A DNA stretch of 64,000 bases from Roseivirga sp. BDSF3-8 (GTDB lineage Bacteria > Bacteroidota > Bacteroidia > Cytophagales > Cyclobacteriaceae). Below are positions 1-6,574 of this stretch, in pieces (the first letter of the stretch is position 1; the number at the start of each line of letters is the position of its first letter). The stretch spans positions 5,535,001 through 5,599,000 of the forward strand of contig NZ_JBGNFV010000001.1 in assembly GCF_041449215.1 (NCBI RefSeq), given 5' to 3'. The translations under genes were made by a program, and so were the position numbers. The notes below the pieces were generated by a model. That model did no database searches, was not told where the DNA came from, and saw only the letters and a list, made by a program, of their open reading frames with translations.

Positions 1-300
1 GTAAGAATCTCCCCTGATGGCAAATATGTTTATGTATCTAACCGCAGCAGAGCAGATACCATTAGCAGCTTCAGTGTAAATGAAGATGGCACACTTACGC
101 CCGTAGAAATAGTTGCAAGCGGTGGAGACACACCACGTAATTTCATACTATCACCCAACGGAACATACCTGCTTGCCGCTCACCAGGACAGCCATACGAT
201 AGTGGTTTTTACAAGAAACCCAGAAACAGGCACACTTAGCCCCACCGGTGAAACCTACCGGAGTGGCTCACCGGTACATTTTATTATGATAGAAGAGTAA
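1..300 (+). CDS. Lactonase family protein, C-terminal fragment
   Basis: The frame is open from the first base to a TAA at 298-300, so about 99 C-terminal residues are visible and the start lies outside the window. The residues read as two to three blades of a beta-propeller: an ISPDGKYVYVSNR strand, then FSVNEDGTLTPVE, then FILSPNGTYLLAAHQDS and FTRNPETGTLSPTG. This repeated 'SPdGryvya.n...i.vf.id..tG.L' pattern is typical of the 6-phosphogluconolactonase/lactonase family (seven-bladed propeller). The exact substrate cannot be told from this fragment. A hairpin follows 22 bp after the stop. Confidence 0.8.
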   Translation, partial: VRISPDGKYVYVSNRSRADTISSFSVNEDGTLTPVEIVASGGDTPRNFILSPNGTYLLAAHQDSHTIVVFTRNPETGTLSPTGETYRSGSPVHFIMIEE

Positions 301-308
301 CATACCGT

Positions 309-344
309 AAAAAATAGAAAAGCTGGCCGAAACAGACGGCCAGC
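309..344. terminator. Hairpin terminator between convergent genes
   Basis: A perfect 8-bp stem, GCTGGCCG (322-329) with CGGCCAGC (337-344), has a 7-nt loop. Read on the minus strand it is followed by a T-rich tail (309-321), which suits the metalloprotease gene ending at 523. It also lies just downstream of the lactonase stop, so it may serve both. A second hairpin, GCCCTG/CAGGGC at 383-400, lies between it and 523. Confidence 0.6.
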
Positions 345-522
345 ATTAATTAATCGTACTTTCCATTCACAAGTGTAAATAAGCCCTGGCCGCTCAGGGC
401 CTCACTCATTTACAGTACTTTCAGAGCAAAAACACCCTCCTCTCAAGGATCAGTAAGTAGCCGGAGAATATCTATAATGCCCCGGTTCCATATACCGGCT
501 ATTTCACTAAGCCATTCTACCA

Positions 523-1326
523 TTAGTATAAATAGGTAAATCCTGCCTTATCATAGGTGGAGAGTTCCCCTGTAGTCGCTTTATTTGCGCATGCACATGT
601 ATTGAAGATAGAATTGCTATCGCTCCCGGTAGGGGTACCTGGTATATGAACTACCCCGGGGGTACTACCAACATCATTAGGGCAGCCACCAGCTCCGGCA
701 AACGGATCAGTATGTGCCATGCCCATGCAATGTCCTATGTTGTGCGTAAACAGGCACTCCACATAGTTGGTACCATAGCTGGCAGCTCCTGAACCAATGT
801 AAATTCCCGGATAAGGGTTTCCGCTAGTAGGGTAACCGGAGTAAGCCCATACGCCGGGTATCTCAGTGATGGTAATATCAGCTGTGCCCCTGTATATTCG
901 TTGAAAAGTAAAGCAGGTATTAACTGCATTGTAATTAGCGATGGCCCAATCAAGCCCCGAGCTAAGAGTGCCGGTAAGGTTCCCAAAAATGGTGATGGTG
1001 CGGCCTCCGTTACAGCTCACCGCGTTATATACACGATACTGCTCTTCTTTACTACCTCCGGTATCATGATGATTATCTGACATTCCCACAAGCTCTTCAG
1101 GGGTGACAAGGATATCCCCTTCCAGGAGATAACTTTCACCTTCTAACCGGATAGTTTCTGTATCGAATCCAAGTTGCCTGAAAGTTTCGATTACCTCAGC
1201 CGGTATGGTTTTATTCGAATTTGAAGGCAATACTTCTTCCGGCTTATCGGAGCATGAAGCAATGGATAACAGCAGCGCCACAAAGCAGCCAGCCGTTAGG
1301 GTAATAGATGTAAACTGTTTTTTCAT
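523..1326 (-). CDS. M57-family metalloprotease-like lipoprotein, catalytic Glu replaced (array copy 1)
   Basis: It has a lipoprotein signal (start MKKQFTSITL, lipobox SIASC) and the array's shared layout: an N-terminal domain with a 'NYLLEGDIVMTPEAL'-like strand, then a metzincin-like catalytic domain. The zinc motif reads HNIGHCMGMAHTD (first His about residue 195) where the family has HExxHxxGxxH, so the general-base Glu is Asn (AAC codon). The Met-turn position is Phe (SIFNTC). Zinc could still bind, but ordinary proteolysis is unlikely; I infer a pseudoenzyme or binding protein. I chose the ATG at 1326 because the longer reading from 1392 would run through the terminator of the neighbouring copy. 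It is the last and most divergent copy of the array. Confidence 0.85.
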   Translation of the reverse strand: MKKQFTSITLTAGCFVALLLSIASCSDKPEEVLPSNSNKTIPAEVIETFRQLGFDTETIRLEGESYLLEGDILVTPEELVGMSDNHHDTGGSKEEQYRVYNAVSCNGGRTITIFGNLTGTLSSGLDWAIANYNAVNTCFTFQRIYRGTADITITEIPGVWAYSGYPTSGNPYPGIYIGSGAASYGTNYVECLFTHNIGHCMGMAHTDPFAGAGGCPNDVGSTPGVVHIPGTPTGSDSNSIFNTCACANKATTGELSTYDKAGFTYLY

Positions 1327-1350
1327 AGGTTTATAATTTAAAATAAGCGT

Positions 1351-1389
1351 AAAAGCCTCCGCCAGGCATACACCCGGACGGAGGCTTTT
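1351..1389 (-). terminator. Rho-independent terminator of array copy 2
   Basis: The stem AAAAGCCTCCG (1351-1361) with CGGAGGCTTTT (1379-1389) is perfect over 11 bp and begins at the stop codon of copy 2. It shows that copy 2 can be transcribed separately and sets the start of copy 1 downstream of it. Confidence 0.75.
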
Positions 1390-2195
1390 CATTTATAAAG
1401 GTATTCCAGGGCTACTCTGTCAAAATTGGAGAATTCACCATTGGTACCACTCCTGACACATGAATTGAATATTGAAAGAGGGTCGGCGCCTGTAGGGGTA
1501 CCTGGTATATGAACCACTCCGATAGTGGTAGTGCCTGAAGAGGTACCACAAGAAAGGGATGGGTTAAAGTAATCAGTATGGATCATACCCAGGCAATGCC
1601 CGATCTCATGAGTAATAAGATGCTCAATGACATTTATCCCATAATAGGAAAGCGTATTTCCCAGATAGATTGAAGGATAGGGATTGCCACCTGAGGGGAA
1701 GCCGGAGGAAACAGTAGCACCTGACGCAGGGTATATGCTAATATCTGCCGTTCCGCTATATACACGCTGAAAATACAGACATGTATTAAGGGCATTGTAA
1801 TTAGCAATAGCATAATCAAGCCCTGTGTCTATGGATCCGGATACGTAACTCCTTATGGTTATTACGCGGCCCCCACCACAATTTGCAAGATTATAGGTTC
1901 GATACTGTTCGCCAGAAGGGCCGGATACCGTGAAAGGTTCTCCCATTTCAGTGAGTGCCTCCGGGGTAAGCACCATATCTCCCTGTAATAAATAGTTCTG
2001 GCCCTGCATACGGAGGTCTTCGGTGCTGAACCCAAGCCCATCCAGCTTAGCCGCCACTGCTTCCGGCACCTGAGCGGCAGAGGATTGGTTCTGTGAAAGA
2101 AGGTCTTCATCCATTTTATCTGAGCAGGATGACACGCTCATCATCATAGCAATAGCACCACCTATCATAGGCAGCAGGTAAAAAGCTTTCTTCAT
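1389..2195 (-). CDS. M57 (HEIGH) metalloprotease lipoprotein (array copy 2)
   Basis: This is a 268-residue lipoprotein with lipobox SVSSC followed by SDKMDED. The N-terminal domain carries a 'GFSTEDLRMQGQNYLLQGDM' block; the catalytic domain carries HEIGHCLGMIHTD, an intact HExxHxxGxxH zinc site. This matches Peptidase_M57, the 'dual-action HEIGH metallopeptidase' family. The residue at the expected Met-turn is Phe (SIFNSC). Paired Cys residues (NCGGGR, NTCLYFQRV, GHC, SCG, NSC) suggest disulfides outside the cytoplasm. The cell-surface or periplasmic location follows from the lipobox; the substrate is unknown. Confidence 0.9.
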   Translation of the reverse strand: MKKAFYLLPMIGGAIAMMMSVSSCSDKMDEDLLSQNQSSAAQVPEAVAAKLDGLGFSTEDLRMQGQNYLLQGDMVLTPEALTEMGEPFTVSGPSGEQYRTYNLANCGGGRVITIRSYVSGSIDTGLDYAIANYNALNTCLYFQRVYSGTADISIYPASGATVSSGFPSGGNPYPSIYLGNTLSYYGINVIEHLITHEIGHCLGMIHTDYFNPSLSCGTSSGTTTIGVVHIPGTPTGADPLSIFNSCVRSGTNGEFSNFDRVALEYLYK

Positions 2196-2222
2196 AACGT
2201 GGTTATTTATTAGTTAACATAT

Positions 2223-2256
2223 AATGCTACCCTGATCTGGAAGGCCGGATAGCATT
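2223..2256 (-). terminator. Hairpin downstream of array copy 3
   Basis: AATGCTACCC (2223-2232) pairs with GGATAGCATT (2247-2256) with one mismatch. It follows the stop of copy 3. The tail is A/T-mixed rather than a clean T run, so this is a weak terminator call. Confidence 0.45.
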
Positions 2257-2284
2257 TTGAATCAGGTATAAGTATAGGTTCAAA

Positions 2285-3097
2285 TCAATACAAATAGTCC
2301 AGAGCAATCCTGTCATAATAGGACATTTCACCATTAGTGGTGAAGGTAAAGCAGGCATTAAATAAGGAGCTCGCATCGTAACTCGTTGGTGTTCCTGGAA
2401 TAGAGAGCGCGCAATCACTGCCTGCCCCCTCGTTCCCGCCGGAGCCGCAGGAGAATGAGGTATCGAAATAATCTGTGTGCCGCATGCCTATACAGTGCCC
2501 GATTTCATGTCCTCAAACATGCTCCGAGACATTAGCATCGTAGTAATACAAGCCCATACCAATAAAAATCGATGAGTAGGGATTCCCTCCACTGGGGAAA
2601 CCCGCTAACCCCCCATTGCCGGACATGGTATAGACAGTAATATCTGCAGGCCCCGTGGATACTCGCTGAAAGGTGAGGTAGAGACCCAGGATATTGTAAT
2701 TATAAATAGCCCAGTCCAGCCCGGTACTAAGGGAGCCCCGTAGTCTGGAACCATTTATCTTTATCACTCTTCCATCCCGGTCATAAGACACCCGGTTACA
2801 GGTACGATATTGCTCTTCTCCGGCAGGTCCAGGTACACTGACAGGGTCAGACATCTCGGCTAAAGCTTCCGGAGTGACGATAATATCTCCTTCTAAAAGG
2901 TAATTACCCTCTTTCACCTTAATGTCACAGGGTAAAAATCCGATTTTGGTCAGTTTATCCAGAACCTCACCGGGCACTTCATTGGAATTAGCGAACGACT
3001 GTAACTCCATATCCGTTTCTTGGGAGCAGGAAAGGCAGCACACACCGGCAAGAACTAGTCCTGCCGAAATAATAGAAAGGTCAAGGCGTCTGTGCAT
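2285..3097 (-). pseudogene. M57 metalloprotease lipoprotein interrupted by in-frame TGA (array copy 3)
   Basis: Two open pieces, 2513-3097 and 2285-2512, are in the same frame and together give a product of the normal family length (270 codons plus stop). They are separated only by a TGA at 2513-2515 (codon 195). Reading across it gives DANVSEHV-stop-GHEIGHCIGMRHTD, so the nonsense codon sits two residues before the zinc-binding HEIGH. Intact copies have Ile or Thr there. The N-terminal part has a lipobox (CCLSC) and a normal N-terminal domain. A product ending at the TGA would lack the whole active site. The downstream half shows little other damage, so the mutation looks recent; sequencing error and readthrough are the alternatives. 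Confidence 0.8.
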
Positions 3098-3249
3098 GGC
3101 TAAGTGCGATTTGATGAGATATTAAATTACTGAAATATCCCTTCGCAAACCGGGAACTCTTTTAGTCAGACAAAAACACCCGAACCCATCAATTCTATTA
3201 CCTAACCGCTCTATTCAGGTACATAGAACCGCTTTTAAAGGCAAGTCAC

Positions 3250-4056
3250 CTAGTACAGGTACTGCAGAGCCGCAATGTCATAATTCGACAATTCGCCGGT
3301 AGCACCAGAGCTAAAACAGCTATTATATAATGAATTAGGATCATAAGATGTAGGAGTCCCGGGTACATGAATGGCACATACCCCGCCGGAACCTTCGTTG
3401 CCTCCACTGCCACAGCTATAGGATCTGTTAAAGTAATCGGTGTGGCGCATACCCAGGCAGTGGCCAATCTCATGACCAATAACATGCTCACATACATTAG
3501 CGCCGTAAGCCGCCAGGCTGGTGCTTACATATACTCTGGGATATGGATTTCCTCCTGAGGGCCAGCCTGCAGATCCACCAGCACCGGAAGTAGCGTAAAT
3601 AGTGATATCAGCCAGGCCGCTATATACGCGCTGAAATGTCAGACAAAGGTTAATACTGTTATAGTTAGCGAGTGCCCAGTCCAACCCGGTACTAAGAGTG
3701 CCGCTCAGACCACTTCCGTATACCCTTATGATACGGCCTCCATTACAATTAACCAGATTGCAGGTGCGGTACTGTTCCTCGCCCGCCACTCCCGGCACGC
3801 TTACAAGGTTTTCCATTTCAGCCAGGGCTGCGGGAGTGATGACAATATCACCTTCCGCCAGATAGTTTTCTCCCTGCCGCTGGATATCACAGGGCAAAAA
3901 TCCAACATCCTGAAGTTTGTCGATCACAGCAGAAGGAACTTCTTCAGACCGCGCATCGGAGCCTAGTTCTTCCTGTACATTGTCTGAGCAGGAAAAGATG
4001 AGCATTACCGCCAGGCAAAAGAATGCCTGGTAAGTGAGTTTAATAAAATCTTTCAT
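3250..4056 (-). CDS. M57 (HEIGH) metalloprotease lipoprotein (array copy 4)
   Basis: The start at MKDFIKLTYQ gives a compact lipoprotein signal (lipobox LIFSC). An upstream ATG at 4122 would read through the terminator of copy 5 and is rejected. The zinc site is intact: HEIGHCLGMRHTDYF. The Met-turn position is Tyr (SLYNSC). It shares with copy 3 the N-terminal phrase 'VGFLPCDI', with a Cys not found in copies 2, 5 and 6, so copies 3 and 4 look like a sub-pair. No clear terminator was seen in the 150 bp below its stop, so it may read into copy 3. Confidence 0.88.
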   Translation of the reverse strand: MKDFIKLTYQAFFCLAVMLIFSCSDNVQEELGSDARSEEVPSAVIDKLQDVGFLPCDIQRQGENYLAEGDIVITPAALAEMENLVSVPGVAGEEQYRTCNLVNCNGGRIIRVYGSGLSGTLSTGLDWALANYNSINLCLTFQRVYSGLADITIYATSGAGGSAGWPSGGNPYPRVYVSTSLAAYGANVCEHVIGHEIGHCLGMRHTDYFNRSYSCGSGGNEGSGGVCAIHVPGTPTSYDPNSLYNSCFSSGATGELSNYDIAALQYLY

Positions 4057-4084
4057 AGTGGGTGATAAGGATGGATAAAAAAAT

Positions 4085-4116
4085 AAAAGGCTTCCTGCCA
4101 GAACAGGAAGCCTTTT
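4085..4116 (-). terminator. Rho-independent terminator of array copy 5
   Basis: AAAAGGCTTCCTG (4085-4097) pairs perfectly with CAGGAAGCCTTTT (4104-4116); on the minus strand it is followed by a run of T. It lies 29 bp below the stop of copy 5. Confidence 0.8.
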
Positions 4117-4144
4117 AAACAAAATTCTTTAAATAGATTCCTGA

Positions 4145-4948
4145 TTAGTACAGGGATTCCAGTGCTGCTCTGTCATATGAGCCAAACTCTCCATTTGTAT
4201 TGCTGGAGTAGCATGAAAGCATGATAGAGCTACCATCGATACCAGTAGGAGTACCAGGGATGTGGATAGCACCTACACCGGCGCTACCTTCGTTTCCACC
4301 GCTACCGCAAGAGTAAGAACGGTTCATGTAGTCAGTGTGACGCATACCAAAGCAGTGACCCATCTCGTGAGTAGTTACGTGCTCGGCCACCTGGTTGTTA
4401 GTGATGCCACTACCGATGTAAACAGTACCGTAGGGGTTTCCGCCTGAAGGGAATCCGGCAGATCCACCTGATCCTGAAGTAGAGTAAATGTTAATGTCTG
4501 CAGAACCGCTGAATACACGCTGGAAGGTGAAGCACGTATTTAGTGCATTCCAGTTAGCAATAGCGTAGTCAACACCCTGGCTTCTGGCACCGCTTGTAAT
4601 GTACGAGCGTACACGGATTGTACGGCTGCCATTACAATTTACGAGGTTTGAGGTACGGTACTGCTCTTCACCGGCGATACCGGGAACGCTGATACCTTCG
4701 CCAAGTTCAGCAAGTGCTTCAGGGGTCATTACCATGTCACCTTCTACAAGATAGTTCTGGCCGTCCATCTTAATACCATCGGTATTGAAACCGAATCTAT
4801 CAAGCTTAGACACTACTTCAGCAGGGACCTGGTCAGAGGGGTTGTTGGAAATAACTTCCTCATCCATTTTGTCAGAGCAGGATGAAACGCTCATAAGCAT
4901 AGCTAGTGCTCCGCCAACTACAGGGAGGAGATTGAACGACTTCTTCAT
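4145..4948 (-). CDS. M57 (HEIGH) metalloprotease lipoprotein (array copy 5)
   Basis: This is a 267-residue lipoprotein (lipobox SVSSC, Cys24, then SDKMDEE). The catalytic site is HEMGHCFGMRHTD (His194, Glu195) and the downstream segment SIMLSC has Met where metzincins carry the Met-turn. It is very close to copy 6 in both protein and DNA over long stretches, which indicates the most recent duplication of the array. The acidic residues right after the lipid-anchored Cys resemble the surface-export signals known for Bacteroidota lipoproteins, so outer-leaflet display is a reasonable inference. Substrate unknown. Confidence 0.92.
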   Translation of the reverse strand: MKKSFNLLPVVGGALAMLMSVSSCSDKMDEEVISNNPSDQVPAEVVSKLDRFGFNTDGIKMDGQNYLVEGDMVMTPEALAELGEGISVPGIAGEEQYRTSNLVNCNGSRTIRVRSYITSGARSQGVDYAIANWNALNTCFTFQRVFSGSADINIYSTSGSGGSAGFPSGGNPYGTVYIGSGITNNQVAEHVTTHEMGHCFGMRHTDYMNRSYSCGSGGNEGSAGVGAIHIPGTPTGIDGSSIMLSCYSSNTNGEFGSYDRAALESLY

Positions 4949-5076
4949 AACTTGGTTTATTAAAATTAAGTATTAATTGGTTACGGAGTTATTATAGATT
5001 GTTATAAGAGATATATGTTCAACCAGTATTTCCTTTGGGGAATATTGTGTTGTTATATATTTAGAGTGTAGGGTAA

Positions 5077-5103
5077 AAAAGCCCCGGCTGAACCGGAGCT
5101 TTT
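5077..5103 (-). terminator. Rho-independent terminator of array copy 6
   Basis: AAAAGCCCCGG (5077-5087) pairs with CCGGAGCTTTT (5093-5103) with one mismatch; a T-rich stretch follows on the minus strand. Confidence 0.7.
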
Positions 5104-5117
5104 CTGAAAATATCTGA

Positions 5118-5921
5118 TTAGTACAGGGACTCAAGAGCTCTTCTGTCGTACGTTCCGAACTCACCGTTAGTGCTGCTAGAGAAGCAAGAGTTCATGATAG
5201 AACCAGAGTCATAGCTAGTAGGTGTGTTAGGGATGTGAATGGCTCCTACACCACCGTCACCTTCGTTTCCACCGCTACCGCAAGAGTAAGCACGGTTGAA
5301 GTAGTCAGTGTGACGCATACCGAAGCAGTGACCGATTTCGTGAGTAGCCACGTGCTCAGAAGTCTGAGAGTTGCTCAGGCTGCTACCCATGTATACGTAA
5401 CGGTAAGGGTTACCACCTGAAGGGAATCCGGCAGATCCACCGCCACCAGAAGTAGAGTAGATGTAGATGTCAGCAGAACCGCTGTACACACGCTGGAAAG
5501 TGAAGCAAGTGTTCAGTGCATTCCAGTTAGCAAGAGCATAGTCGATACCAGTGCTTCTTACACCGCTAGTGATATAAGAGCGTACACGGATCGTACGGCT
5601 ACCATTACAGTTAACAAGGTTGTAGGTGCGGTACTGCTCTTCACCGGCGATACCGGGAACGCTTACACCCTCTCCCATTTCGGCAAGTGCTTCAGGAGTA
5701 ATAACCATGTCACCTTCTACAAGGAAGTTCTGGCCATCCATCTTGATTCCGTCAGTGTTGAAGCCAAGCTTACCAAGCTTAGATACAACTTCTGAAGGTA
5801 CCTGATCGGAAGGGTTGCTAGATACTACTTCTTCGTCCATTTTGTCGGAGCAAGAAGTAAACATCATCGCGACAGCCATAAGGCCGCCGGTCATTGCTGA
5901 AAAGATGTTCGCTTTTCTCAT
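5118..5921 (-). CDS. M57 (HEIGH) metalloprotease lipoprotein (array copy 6)
   Basis: This is the promoter-proximal copy. I start it at MRKANIFSAM (5921), which gives a 20-residue lipoprotein signal ending MMFTSC; the ATG at 5984 would add an unlikely 21-residue extension. The zinc site HEIGHCFGMRHTDYF and a Met-turn-like SIMNSC are intact, so this and copy 5 are the best candidates for active enzymes. The signal-anchored location, SDKMDEE tail and Cys pattern match copy 5. The gene faces a 650-bp intergenic region with two identical palindromic elements, which may control the array. Confidence 0.92.
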   Translation of the reverse strand: MRKANIFSAMTGGLMAVAMMFTSCSDKMDEEVVSSNPSDQVPSEVVSKLGKLGFNTDGIKMDGQNFLVEGDMVITPEALAEMGEGVSVPGIAGEEQYRTYNLVNCNGSRTIRVRSYITSGVRSTGIDYALANWNALNTCFTFQRVYSGSADIYIYSTSGGGGSAGFPSGGNPYRYVYMGSSLSNSQTSEHVATHEIGHCFGMRHTDYFNRAYSCGSGGNEGDGGVGAIHIPNTPTSYDSGSIMNSCFSSSTNGEFGTYDRRALESLY

Positions 5922-6137
5922 AAGATTTGGAATAAATTTGTTAGTAATTGATGGACGCAATATACAAAGAATACAATACACCAAAAGACCTACAGTAAAT
6001 TTTACACACCCTTAGCAAAACCAAAAACTCATCTGAAGTATGAGCACATTCAATGAATAAGAAAAAAAATGCCCCCTACTCACTCCTAACGACCATTAGT
6101 TGAATAAGAGTTAATTTACCACCCCCAATTCGGTGAT

Positions 6138-6160
6138 TTAAAATTGAGGGTTAACCCTCA
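6138..6160. promoter_or_regulatory. Palindromic element, copy A
   Basis: TTAAAATTGAGGGTTAACCCTCA contains the perfect 16-bp palindrome TGAGGGTTAACCCTCA (6145-6160). The same 23 bases recur 270 bp away. The symmetric half-sites suggest a dimeric regulator's operator; the regulator is unknown. Confidence 0.55.
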
Positions 6161-6407
6161 TAGTATTTGGGCAACCTTTTTAAAAACGACTTTAAACAAG
6201 CACAAATAGGTGTTTTCCCTCAATAACCTTTTACCGTTTACCAAAAAATGTTCGAATACGCCTCCCCGGAGGAGTACTTACTCAGGACTATTTTTAATAT
6301 ACAAATGTGAAATAACCGTTTGAACAACAAACCAGATTACGAAAACAAGGAAACTAAAATACTTAGTCAGGTACAGTCAGAAAAGAGGCTTTCATTGTAG
6401 GATAGGA

Positions 6408-6430
6408 TTAAAATTGAGGGTTAACCCTCA
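6408..6430. promoter_or_regulatory. Palindromic element, copy B
   Basis: An exact repeat of the 23 bases at 6138-6160, with the palindrome at 6415-6430. It lies about 145 bp before the S8 protease start. The flanking bases of the two copies differ, so selection appears confined to the element. Confidence 0.55.
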
Positions 6431-6574
6431 CTACAAATAATGCAATCGTGTGAATAATCCTTTTTGCGGCCATTATTTAGCAAGGTTTAGTTTCCTTTTC
6501 AGGCGATAATTCGGAAATTGTCCCGTTATAAAATTTGTTATTGGGGTTAATAGCCTTCAATCAGCCCAAATGTC

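Larger units (their letters stand above)
5922..6574. other. Divergent intergenic region between protease array and S8 protease
   Basis: No protein gene is supported over this A/T-rich 650-bp stretch. It separates the minus-strand metalloprotease array from the plus-strand subtilase and holds the two 23-bp elements listed separately. I found no clean TAnnTTTG box for either side. A 20-codon ORF at 6248 has nothing to support it. Confidence 0.6.

Noticed and set aside
4262-5420. Antisense ORFs in array copies 5 and 6 (4262-4447, 5235-5420) with similar Thr/Val-rich translations.
   Set aside because: They mirror the conserved Gly/Ser-rich coding strand of the two near-identical copies, so their similarity is a by-product.
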